In this document: positions 7,023 to 13,328 of the stretch, in pieces
How the letters are laid out: the number at the start of each line of letters is the position of its first letter
How positions within the stretch are numbered: position 1 is the stretch's first letter
Source of the DNA: JAHCIE01 sp034431435
GTDB taxonomy: Bacteria > Chloroflexota > Anaerolineae > Epilineales > JAHCIE01
Assembly: GCA_034431435.1 (NCBI GenBank)
Contig: DAOUDG010000080.1
Span: 1-18,190, forward strand
Direction of reading: 5' to 3'
Length of the DNA: 18,190 nucleotides
The notes under the pieces: model-generated
What the model was told of the DNA's origin: nothing
Seen by the model: the letters and a program-made list of their open reading frames with translations, nothing else
The model's database searches: none
Position numbers and translations under genes: made by a program

Positions 7023-7388
7023 ATGGCCCGCGAGATCGTCCTCTATTCCCGCGCCACCCGCTGCTCCGACGTCGATCACGTTCGGGCAAGCCTTCAAGAG
7101 TGGAATCTGCCCTTCCGCGAGATCGACATCGAGGCGGATAGCCAGGCCGCTGTACGCCTGGAGGAATGGACCGGCTTCCTCAGCGTTCCGACCGTGGTCA
7201 TCGCCGAAAGCGGCAGCGATGAGCCGTATCAGGAGCCGGCCGGCCTCACGCCCAACCAGAACCCGCGCAACGTCGATCGCGGCGCTATCATCACTGAGCC
7301 ATCGGCGGCCAACTTGCGCGTCTTCTTAGAGCACAACGGCTTCGTCAAGGTCGACCTCTACCGCCTCGGTTCCTTCCTGCGGGGCTAG
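7023..7388 (+). CDS. Glutaredoxin-like protein with a single active-site cysteine
   Basis: A 121-aa protein with the thioredoxin/glutaredoxin fold: strand EIVLYS, then Cys14 at the start of the first helix, FREIDIEAD strand, and the cis-proline segment SVPTVVI (54-60, Pro56). The usual CPYC is reduced to C14-S-D-V, so the protein is monothiol. An insert of about 25 residues (about 64-90, rich in Pro, Asn and Gly) separates the cis-Pro strand from the final helix (ITEPSAANLRVFLEHNGF). I recall similar inserted glutaredoxins from Chloroflexota, but have not checked. It may act in thiol transfer or Fe-S/metal handling rather than disulfide reduction. The stop codon directly abuts the next gene's GTG. 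Confidence 0.75.
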   Translation: MAREIVLYSRATRCSDVDHVRASLQEWNLPFREIDIEADSQAAVRLEEWTGFLSVPTVVIAESGSDEPYQEPAGLTPNQNPRNVDRGAIITEPSAANLRVFLEHNGFVKVDLYRLGSFLRG

Positions 7389-8483
7389 GTGAAGGCCCTC
7401 GTCACGGGCGCGACTGGTCTGGTCGGCGGCGCGATCGTGGATGCGCTGCTGGCCCAGGGCCATAGCGTGCAGGCGTTGGTGCGCCCCACTGCTCGCGTGG
7501 ACGGCCTGATACTGCGCGGGGTGAACCTGATTATCGGCGACCTCAACAACGAAGAGAGCCTGCGCCAGGCCGTGCAAGGGGTAGACGTCGTCTTCCACTG
7601 CGCGGCCTTGCTCGGCTTTGGGGCGAGCGAGGCCGACATGGAATGGGTCAACGTCGTCGGCACGGAACTGGCCCTGGCCGCCAGTCGCGCCGCCCGTGTG
7701 AGCCGCTTCGTCCACCTTAGCTCGGTTGCCGTCTATGGCTCCCACGATCCTCCCATTGGCGAGGACGCCGCCACGCGGCCGACCAGCATCTATGGCCGCA
7801 CCAAGCTGGCCGCCGAAGAAGCCGTGTGGCAGGCAGAGCGCGAGGGTCTGCCCGTCACCATCCTGCGGCCGGCCGTCATCTACGGCCCCGGTGATCGTTA
7901 CTTCCTGCCTGCCCTGCTCAAGGCCATGCGCCTGCCCGTCGTGCCGCTGCCCGATGGCGGCGACGCCCTGGTCGAACTGGTGTACGTGAGCGATGTCGCC
8001 GACGCGGCGTTGCAGGCGGCGACGCGCACGGCGGCGGTGGGGCAGGCCTACAATCTCACCGACGGCCGACCGACCACCGTGCGCGACATCGTGGAGACCT
8101 TTGGCCTGCTCACCGGCTACGCCCCGCGCATCATGGATATCAGCGCGGCGCGACTCCAGCACATAGCGAGTCTCGCCCACGAAGCCGTCGCGCCCATCAA
8201 CCCGCGCCTGGCCTACGTCTTCGGCTCGGATGTGGTCGCCAACCTGGGGCGAGACACCCACTACGACCTTCGCAAGGCGGAGCGCGAGTTGAGCTATGCG
8301 CCGCGCGTCGGGCTGTACGAGGGGCTACGGCGCGCCCTGGCAGCCGATGCCCCCGACGCTCTACGTGGCGCCAACCCCAACTTTCCCCTGGCCGTCGGAG
8401 GCCTCCTCGTGCTGGCGGGGCTGATCGGCAGCGTGTGGCTGCGGCGGGTCTTCCGCCGCCCACGCGGGGCGGCGATGAATTGA
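7389..8483 (+). CDS. NAD-dependent epimerase/dehydratase (extended SDR) with C-terminal membrane helix
   Basis: A 364-aa extended short-chain dehydrogenase/reductase. The NAD(P)-binding TGATGLVG is at 6-13; Asp51 (IIGDLNN) lies near the adenine; the catalytic set is Ser111/Ser112 (HLSSVAVYG) and Tyr135-x3-Lys139 (YGRTKLAAEE); RPAVIYGPGDRY (160-171) is the substrate-side motif. It resembles dihydroflavonol-reductase/HpnA-like members. A hydrophobic stretch at about 332-351 followed by RRVFRRPRG would anchor it to the inner membrane face, unusual for a soluble SDR and suggestive of a lipid or envelope-sugar substrate. The GTG start follows the upstream TAG with no gap, so the two genes are coupled. 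The substrate is unknown. Confidence 0.87.
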   Translation: MKALVTGATGLVGGAIVDALLAQGHSVQALVRPTARVDGLILRGVNLIIGDLNNEESLRQAVQGVDVVFHCAALLGFGASEADMEWVNVVGTELALAASRAARVSRFVHLSSVAVYGSHDPPIGEDAATRPTSIYGRTKLAAEEAVWQAEREGLPVTILRPAVIYGPGDRYFLPALLKAMRLPVVPLPDGGDALVELVYVSDVADAALQAATRTAAVGQAYNLTDGRPTTVRDIVETFGLLTGYAPRIMDISAARLQHIASLAHEAVAPINPRLAYVFGSDVVANLGRDTHYDLRKAERELSYAPRVGLYEGLRRALAADAPDALRGANPNFPLAVGGLLVLAGLIGSVWLRRVFRRPRGAAMN

Positions 8484-8508
8484 CACCCTGAGCCAACCGG
8501 CTTACACT
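8480..8508 (+). promoter_or_regulatory. Near-consensus promoter of ftsH
   Basis: A perfect TTGACA (8480-8485), a 17-bp spacer, and TACACT (8503-8508). The -35 box overlaps the TGA stop of the epimerase gene (8481-8483). The predicted leader is about 114 nt and contains two small hairpins, TCGCCC/GGGCGA (8529-8546) and CGAAAG/CTTTCG (8547-8567), whose role is not evident. Confidence 0.68.
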
Positions 8509-8628
8509 TGGGGATGACCTTGCGCCGCTCGCCCCAACGCGGGCGACGAAAGATTATCTCCCTTTCGACCGTCAAATATGCAGGTTCAACTCAGGGACTA
8601 GCAGGCCTACGCGTGGGAGACTTAGTAC

Positions 8629-10599
8629 ATGAAGCGGAAACCAACCAACGGGGGAACGCCGGTGAGTAAGTGGTTCAAGAGCGGAACCATCTACCTGCTG
8701 CTTCTGGCAGCCTTTTTGATTATTCTCTTCCGCGCTTCGACGAGCGTCAGCGCTCGCACGCAGCGCGTCGATCTGTCTACCCTTGCCAACGATGTCAAGG
8801 CGGGCAAGGTCACCGCCATCCAGGTCAGCCAGGATGGGGTAAACCTCCGCATCACACGCAACGACCAATCGGGCGAGTTTTCCTCCAACAAGGAGGCGAC
8901 AAGCGGCATCACCGAGGTTCTCACCTCCTTCGGCGTGACGCCAGAGCAGCTCGACAAGGTAAAGATCGAGGTGGTGGGACCGGGCTTCTGGTCCAACTGG
9001 GGCAATATCCTCGCCTCCCTCTTGCCGATCCTGCTCTTCGGCGGGTTCATTTTCTTCATGTTCAGGCAGGCGCAAGGCGGCACAAACCAGGCCATGAGCT
9101 TCGGCAAGAGCCGCGCCCGCATGTTCAGCGGTGATAAACCCACCGTCACCTTCGCCGACGTGGCCGGGGTGGACGAGGCCAAGCACGAACTGGCCGAGGT
9201 CGTCGAGTTCCTCAAGGAACCCGAAAAGTTCATCTCCCTCGGCGCGCGCATCCCCAAGGGCGTCCTCATGGTCGGCCCCCCAGGCTGCGGCAAGACCCTC
9301 ATGGCGAAGGCCGTCGCCGGCGAGGCAGGCGCGCCCTTCTTCAGCATCAGCGGTTCGGAGTTCGTGGAGATGTTCGTAGGGGTGGGCGCGTCGCGGGTGC
9401 GGGACCTGTTCGAGCAGGCCAAGCGGCACAGCCCGTGCATCATCTTCATCGACGAGATTGATGCGGTGGGGCGGCATCGCGGGGCGGGGTTGGGGGGCAG
9501 CCACGACGAGCGGGAGCAGACCCTCAATCAGATTCTGGTCGAGATGGACGGCTTCGACAGCGACACCCATATCATCATCATCGCGGCGACGAACCGACCG
9601 GACATTCTAGACCCGGCGCTGATGCGGCCAGGGCGGTTCGACCGACGGGTGATCATCGACCGACCCGACGTGGCCGGCCGCAAGCACATGTTCAAGATTC
9701 ACACCCGTGGCAAGCCCCTCGCGCCTGACGTTGACCTGGAGACCTGCGCCAAGATCACGCCCGGCTTCAGCGGCGCGGATATCGAGAACCTGGTGAACGA
9801 GGCGGCCATCCTGGCCGCACGCCGCAACGCCAAGGCCATCTCCATGAAGGACATGCAGGATTCGATGGAGAAGGTGGTCATGGGGCCAGAGCGTAAGAGC
9901 CGCGTCATCTCCCCGGTGGAGAAGCGCATCGTCGCCTACCACGAGGCGGGGCACGCTCTGGTGGGCCACATGCTGCCTAACTGCGACCCTATCCACAAGG
10001 TCACCATCGTCCCACGCGGCATGGCAGGCGGCTTCGTAATGCCACTCCCGGACAGCGACCGTCAGTTCCGCAATGTCGCCAAGTTCAAGGACGACCTGGC
10101 GTTTACCCTGGGCGGGCGCGTCGCCGAGGAGATCGTGTTCGGGGACGTGACCACCGGCGCGAGCAGCGACCTGGAAAAGGTGACGAAGCTGGCGCGGGCG
10201 ATGGTCACCCAGTACGGCATGAGCGAGAAGCTCGGTCCCATCACCTTCGGCGAGAAAGATGAGATGGTCTTCCTGGGCCGCGAGATTGGCGAGCAGCGCA
10301 ACTACTCTGAAGCCGTGGCCGAGGAGATCGACGCCGAGGTCCGTGCGCTGGTCACGGAAGCCTATGAGCGGGCGCGCGGCGTCGTCGTCGATAACCGCGC
10401 GAAGCTCGACCTCATCGCCCAGAAGCTGATGGACGTTGAGACCCTCGACGCCTCCGACTTCCGCGCGTTGTTCGCGGCGACGGAGACCAACGGCGCGGTC
10501 AGCGCGCCGAGCGCCAACGGCGCGAGCCACAGCGACTCTGCCGGGCGCGCCGACAGCAACGGCGATCACGGCATCGCCGGCAGGACCAGCCCGCTGTAG
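8629..10599 (+). CDS. ftsH: ATP-dependent zinc metalloprotease FtsH
   Basis: A 656-aa membrane-bound hexameric AAA+ protease that degrades misassembled membrane proteins and short-lived regulators. In order: cytoplasmic N-tip, TM1 about 19-35, an extracytoplasmic FtsH-extracellular domain about 45-120, TM2 about 125-146, then the AAA module with Walker A GPPGCGKT (216-223), pore loop FVGV (249-252), Walker B IIFIDE (271-276) and the second region of homology TNRPDILDPALMRPGRFDR. The protease domain has HEAGH (438-442) with the third zinc ligand Asp514 in SSDLEKVT. The last 35 or so residues are Ser/Asn/Gly/Ala low complexity. GGGAG at 8613-8617 supports the ATG at 8629; an in-frame GTG at 8662 is a less likely start. 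All catalytic residues are intact. Confidence 0.97.
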   Translation: MKRKPTNGGTPVSKWFKSGTIYLLLLAAFLIILFRASTSVSARTQRVDLSTLANDVKAGKVTAIQVSQDGVNLRITRNDQSGEFSSNKEATSGITEVLTSFGVTPEQLDKVKIEVVGPGFWSNWGNILASLLPILLFGGFIFFMFRQAQGGTNQAMSFGKSRARMFSGDKPTVTFADVAGVDEAKHELAEVVEFLKEPEKFISLGARIPKGVLMVGPPGCGKTLMAKAVAGEAGAPFFSISGSEFVEMFVGVGASRVRDLFEQAKRHSPCIIFIDEIDAVGRHRGAGLGGSHDEREQTLNQILVEMDGFDSDTHIIIIAATNRPDILDPALMRPGRFDRRVIIDRPDVAGRKHMFKIHTRGKPLAPDVDLETCAKITPGFSGADIENLVNEAAILAARRNAKAISMKDMQDSMEKVVMGPERKSRVISPVEKRIVAYHEAGHALVGHMLPNCDPIHKVTIVPRGMAGGFVMPLPDSDRQFRNVAKFKDDLAFTLGGRVAEEIVFGDVTTGASSDLEKVTKLARAMVTQYGMSEKLGPITFGEKDEMVFLGREIGEQRNYSEAVAEEIDAEVRALVTEAYERARGVVVDNRAKLDLIAQKLMDVETLDASDFRALFAATETNGAVSAPSANGASHSDSAGRADSNGDHGIAGRTSPL

Positions 10600-10624
10600 A
10601 GTCGGTTGGCGAGGGTACAATGGT

Positions 10625-10669
10625 AACGGGGCTTTTCAGCGCGGCATGTCCCGCCTGAAAAGCCCCGTT
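10625..10669. terminator. Bidirectional intrinsic terminator between ftsH and the lipoprotein gene
   Basis: A 15-bp perfect inverted repeat (10625-10639 with 10655-10669, core GGGGCTTTTCAG/CTGAAAAGCCCC). An inner GCGG/CCGC pairing extends the stem. GTTTCTAT follows on the plus strand. It lies 25 nt after the ftsH stop and 23 nt from the end of the convergent lipoprotein gene, so it should serve both. Confidence 0.8.
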
Positions 10670-10691
10670 TCTATAGCAGGCTGAGGGAAGA

Positions 10692-10967
10692 TTACGGCGT
10701 GGGTGTGCCGTTCGGGTAGGCCGCGGGCGGCTGGATGGTCGGCGTCGTGGGCGCTGGATAGCCGGGCGGCTTGGTAGCCGTAGGCATGCGAACCGGCGTG
10801 CCGGTCGGCGCGCCACCGGGTGGCGCGGTCGCCCCGCCTGGCGGTGGGAGAACGACAGTGGGCGCGCCCGGCGTGGCCGGTGGGGTCGTCGAGGGTTGGC
10901 ACGCAGCCAGCGCGAGCATAGTTAGCGCCAGGAGCGCGATCAGCAGCCATCGGGTTGAAACGTTCAC
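10692..10967 (-). CDS. Small Pro/Thr-rich lipoprotein
   Basis: A 91-aa protein. A signal peptide of basic N-terminus and hydrophobic core ends in the lipobox L-A-A-C, so Cys23 would be lipidated. The remaining 68 residues are mostly Pro, Thr, Ala and Gly, with no recognisable domain. Such short lipoproteins are common in this type of genome and their role is unknown; they may act as surface spacers. The start is GTG, with a strong GAGGAGG SD (plus-strand 10978-10984) 10 nt upstream, and a good extended -10 promoter is present. Those signals make it a real gene despite its low complexity. Confidence 0.78.
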   Translation of the reverse strand: MNVSTRWLLIALLALTMLALAACQPSTTPPATPGAPTVVLPPPGGATAPPGGAPTGTPVRMPTATKPPGYPAPTTPTIQPPAAYPNGTPTP

Positions 10968-10996
10968 CGGAATACGACCTCCTCAACAAGAATAGG

Positions 10997-11022
10997 CGGC
11001 GCGCTGCACGAGCGGCGCGCCG
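10997..11022 (-). promoter_or_regulatory. Hairpin in the lipoprotein mRNA leader
   Basis: CGGCGCGC (10997-11004) and GCGCGCCG (11015-11022) form an 8-bp GC stem with a 10-nt loop, near the 5' end of the predicted lipoprotein transcript and upstream of its SD. It could stabilise the message. No alternative pairing with the SD was found. Confidence 0.35.
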
Positions 11023-11029
11023 ATAACCT

Positions 11030-11058
11030 AGTATAGCACAGGTCGTGCTGTGGGCCAA
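11030..11058 (-). promoter_or_regulatory. Extended -10 promoter of the lipoprotein gene, with inverted repeat
   Basis: On the minus strand, TTGGCC (11053-11058), a 17-bp spacer, and TATACT (11030-11035) preceded by TGC, an extended -10. Within the spacer CACAG (11037-11041) and CTGTG (11048-11052) form an inverted repeat that could be an operator. The promoter faces away from the 17-codon ORF promoter 66 bp to its right. Confidence 0.6.
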
Positions 11059-11123
11059 AGCTGTTGTCAGCAAGACGCCAGCGCGCGTTTCGACACGAGC
11101 CGCCAGATTCGTTGCTGAAGGGC

Positions 11124-11152
11124 TTGACAAAAGCCGCCCATATCGCAATAAT
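11124..11152 (+). promoter_or_regulatory. Near-consensus promoter of the 17-codon ORF
   Basis: A perfect TTGACA (11124-11129), a 17-bp spacer, and AATAAT (11147-11152; five of six matches). The predicted start is near 11159, giving a leader of about 85 nt before the small ORF. It may also read through to aspS. Confidence 0.65.
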
Positions 11153-11244
11153 ATCGACATCAATCGATAGCCTTCGCGGCGGCTAGCTCAGGGCACATCC
11201 CGTGGATCTATCCCTTGCTATCCTAATCGCAGGAGGTGATGCTC

Positions 11245-11298
11245 ATGACCCAAGACGGCAGTAGTACGTGGAGCATCGCCTTCGGTTTCACCGCCTAA
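11245..11298 (+). CDS. 17-codon ORF (leader peptide or small protein)
   Basis: Encodes MTQDGSSTWSIAFGFTA. It is too short for protein statistics; the support is its initiation context. AGGAGGTGAT at 11231-11240 is fully complementary to the canonical 16S 3' end and ends its core 8 nt before the ATG, and a near-consensus promoter lies upstream. The last codons and stop are folded into a hairpin: GCATCGCC (11273-11280) pairs with GGCGATGC (11299-11306), which starts on the base right after the TAA. A UUCG hairpin follows. There is no run of Asp codons (one GAC only), so classic aspartate attenuation is unlikely. It may be a translated leader controlling downstream transcription or an independent micro-peptide gene. 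Function unknown. Confidence 0.5.
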   Translation: MTQDGSSTWSIAFGFTA

Positions 11299-11342
11299 GG
11301 CGATGCCTCCGCGAGCGCGACGCCCTGGCTTCGGCCAGGGCG
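11273..11342 (+). terminator. Paired hairpins at the end of the 17-codon ORF
   Basis: The first hairpin is 8 bp (11273-11280 with 11299-11306), with an inner CGGT/ACCG stem. The second is CGCCCTGGC-TTCG-GCCAGGGCG (11321-11342), 9 bp closed by a stable UUCG tetraloop and extended at its base by GCGC pairing (11315-11318 with 11348-11351). There is no immediate T-run, so termination may be partial. GCCTCC at 11305-11310 is also complementary to the aspS SD, GGAGGC at 11481-11486. Confidence 0.5.
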
Positions 11343-11366
11343 TTCGTGCGCCTCAGCGCGACTTTC

Positions 11367-11395
11367 TTGACCATCCCCCGCGTCCCGCCTATCAT
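11367..11395 (+). promoter_or_regulatory. Promoter of aspS
   Basis: TTGACC (11367-11372), a 17-bp spacer, and TATCAT (11390-11395): five of six matches to each consensus box. The predicted start near 11402 gives a leader of about 88 nt. Confidence 0.62.
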
Positions 11396-11419
11396 TCTGC
11401 GGCCCGCTGCTCGATGACG

Positions 11420-11444
11420 AGGCCCCTGGCGCTGCCACGGGCCT
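11420..11444 (+). terminator. Attenuator-like hairpin in the aspS leader
   Basis: AGGCCC (11420-11425) and TGGC (11427-11430) pair with GCCA (11434-11437) and GGGCCT (11439-11444) around one C-C mismatch, followed by TTT (11445-11447). This is a small intrinsic-terminator shape inside the aspS leader. GGCCCG at 11401-11406 could instead pair with the right arm (CGGGCC, 11438-11443), giving an alternative fold. No known riboswitch class was recognised. Confidence 0.4.
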
Positions 11445-11489
11445 TTTGCCCTATTCCATCGCCCTTATCATTCCCTTTTTGGAGGCTGT

Positions 11490-13259
11490 GTGCTCCGCAC
11501 CCATACCAACGGCCAGCTTCGCCTGGACGACATCGGCAAACGTGTAACCCTGGCCGGCTGGGTCCACCGCCGCCGTGACCACGGCGGCCTGGTATTCATC
11601 GACCTACGTGACCGTGATGGCATCACCCAGATTGTCTTCAATCCCGCCCACGCGCCTGCCGCCCACACCGCCGCCACCCGGTTGGGCGGCGAGTGGGTCG
11701 TCCAGGTGCAGGGCGTGGTCGAGGAGCGCCCCGCCGGACAGTCGAACCCCGAACTGCTCACCGGCGACATCGAGGTGCTGGCCGACAGCGTCGAGATCCT
11801 CAACCCGGCCAAGACTCCGCCCGTACCTGTCGCCGCCGAGCAGGATGTAGACGAGGCGCTGCGCCTGCGCTATCGCTACCTGGACCTGCGGCGGCCGCGC
11901 ATGCAGCGCAACCTGATCCTGCGCCACCAGTTGATTCGCGCCATCCGCGACTTCCTGGACGCGCGCGGCTTCGTCGAGATCGAGACGCCCATATTGCTGA
12001 AGAGCACGCCGGAGGGCGCGCGTGACTACCTGGTGCCCAGCCGCGTCCACGCCGGTAAGTTCTACGCCCTGCCCCAGTCGCCGCAGCAACTGAAGCAGTT
12101 GCTGATGGTGGCGGGCATGGACCGCTACTACCAGATCGCCCGCTGCTTCCGCGACGAGGACCTGCGTGCCGACCGACAGCCGGAATTTACCCAGCTGGAC
12201 CTGGAGATGGCCTTCGTCGAGCGTGAGGACATCCTGCGCCTCATCGAGCCGCTGGTCATCGAAATCGTCGAGCGCATGGGGAAGACGGTGCAGCAGAAGC
12301 CCTTCCCCCGCCTCACCTACACCGAGAGCATGGCGAAATATGGCAACGATAAGCCCGACCTGCGTTTCGGCCTGCCCCTGGTAGACCTGTCCGACGTGGT
12401 GGCCGACAGCGGCTTCGGCGTGTTCCGCGACACGGTGGCGGGCGGCGGCCAGGTCAAGGCCGTGCGTGGCCCCGGCATGGGTGACTACAGCCGTCGCCAG
12501 ATCGACGAGGTGCAGGCCATTGTCCAGGCGGCGGGGGCCAGGGGCCTGGCAACGCTGGCCTTCGGCGAGGAGGTGAAGTCGCCTATCGCCAAGTTCCTGA
12601 CCGAGCACGAGATCAACGTCATCCGTGACCGGCTGGAGGCCGAGCACGGCGACATGGTGTTCGTCGTGGCAGGCGCACCCAACGTGGTGGCGGAAGCGCT
12701 GAGCAGGCTGCGCCTGGAGATCGGGCGACGCCTGAACCTGATGGACGATAGCATCATCGCGGCGGCGTGGGTCATCGACCAGCCACTGTTCGAGTGGAAC
12801 GCCGATGAGGGACGCTGGGATTCGGTGCATCACCCGTTCACCTCGCCGCGGCCGGAGGACGTGCCGCTGCTGGACACGGACCCGGGCGCGGTGCGCGCCC
12901 AGGCCTATGACGTGGTGATGAACGGCTATGAGGCCGGGGGCGGCAGCATTCGCATCCACCGCCGCGACGTGCAGGAGAAGGTGTTCAAGTTGCTGGGCCT
13001 GACGGCGGACCAGACGCGCGCCCAGTTCGGCCACCTGCTGGACGCCTTCGAATACGGCGCGCCACCCCACGGCGGCATCGCCCTGGGCATCGACCGGATT
13101 GCCATGCTCATGGCCGACGCGCCCAACATCCGCGAGGTCATCGCCTTCCCCAAGACCCAGGCGGCGGTAGATCTGATGACGCAAGCGCCGTCGGCGGTGG
13201 ACGAGCGACAGCTCAAGGACTTGCACATCGCTGTCCGCGACGAGAAGCCCGCGCGGTAA
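11490..13259 (+). CDS. aspS: Aspartyl-tRNA synthetase, probably non-discriminating
   Basis: A 589-aa bacterial-type class II synthetase that charges tRNA-Asp in the cytoplasm. The N-terminal OB-fold anticodon domain starts at residue 1 (GWVHRRRDHGG at 23-33). Class II motif 2 is FRDEDLRADRQPEFTQLDLEM (220-240, written here only as position and key Arg221), a bacterial GAD insertion lies around 300-410, and motif 3 is GIALGIDRIAML at about 529-540. His31 and a Gly at position 83 match residues reported in Pseudomonas aeruginosa AspRS to allow charging of tRNA-Asn as well. The start is GTG with GGAGG at 11481-11485, only 4 nt away; the family N-terminus supports it. An MFS gene follows 69 nt later with no visible promoter. 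Confidence 0.96.
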   Translation: MLRTHTNGQLRLDDIGKRVTLAGWVHRRRDHGGLVFIDLRDRDGITQIVFNPAHAPAAHTAATRLGGEWVVQVQGVVEERPAGQSNPELLTGDIEVLADSVEILNPAKTPPVPVAAEQDVDEALRLRYRYLDLRRPRMQRNLILRHQLIRAIRDFLDARGFVEIETPILLKSTPEGARDYLVPSRVHAGKFYALPQSPQQLKQLLMVAGMDRYYQIARCFRDEDLRADRQPEFTQLDLEMAFVEREDILRLIEPLVIEIVERMGKTVQQKPFPRLTYTESMAKYGNDKPDLRFGLPLVDLSDVVADSGFGVFRDTVAGGGQVKAVRGPGMGDYSRRQIDEVQAIVQAAGARGLATLAFGEEVKSPIAKFLTEHEINVIRDRLEAEHGDMVFVVAGAPNVVAEALSRLRLEIGRRLNLMDDSIIAAAWVIDQPLFEWNADEGRWDSVHHPFTSPRPEDVPLLDTDPGAVRAQAYDVVMNGYEAGGGSIRIHRRDVQEKVFKLLGLTADQTRAQFGHLLDAFEYGAPPHGGIALGIDRIAMLMADAPNIREVIAFPKTQAAVDLMTQAPSAVDERQLKDLHIAVRDEKPAR

Positions 13260-13274
13260 CGCGAGCGCCCGCTC

Positions 13275-13298
13275 CCGCTGGATGGTCACCGCCAGCGG
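13275..13298 (+). other. Small hairpin between aspS and the MFS gene
   Basis: CCGCTGG (13275-13281) and CCAGCGG (13292-13298) form a 7-bp stem with a 10-nt loop and no T-run. No promoter is seen in this 69-nt gap, so it may lie within a shared transcript. Confidence 0.3.
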
Positions 13299-13328
13299 CT
13301 CTACCCGAGAGTAGGAGAAGGTAGAACA

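Larger units (their letters stand above)
10968..11489. other. Regulatory intergenic region between the lipoprotein gene and aspS
   Basis: This 522-base gap has no long gene. From left to right it holds the lipoprotein SD, leader hairpin and promoter (minus strand); a plus-strand promoter at 11124-11152; a 17-codon ORF at 11245-11298 with a perfect SD; a hairpin spanning its stop codon; a UUCG-loop hairpin at 11321-11342; the aspS promoter at 11367-11395; and an attenuator-like hairpin at 11420-11444. In the ORF's leader, GATAGC (11166-11171) and GCTATC (11217-11222) can pair. No T-box consensus and no tRNA were recognised. Confidence 0.6.

Noticed and set aside
9607..10620. A 337-codon minus-strand frame opposite ftsH
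   Set aside because: It overlaps conserved FtsH protease coding and the terminator, and has no family resemblance.
11176..11240. tRNA-like text (GGCTAGCTCAG) in the aspS upstream region
   Set aside because: There is no matching D-stem partner, no TTC-type T-loop and no acceptor stem pairing, so it is not a tRNA.
11159..11489. T-box riboswitch upstream of aspS
   Set aside because: No GGTGG-N-ACC-type T-box sequence or stem I specifier loop could be found.
11303..11578. A 91-codon plus-strand frame across the aspS leader
   Set aside because: It starts in the hairpin region, crosses the aspS promoter and runs into aspS in the wrong frame, with no SD.
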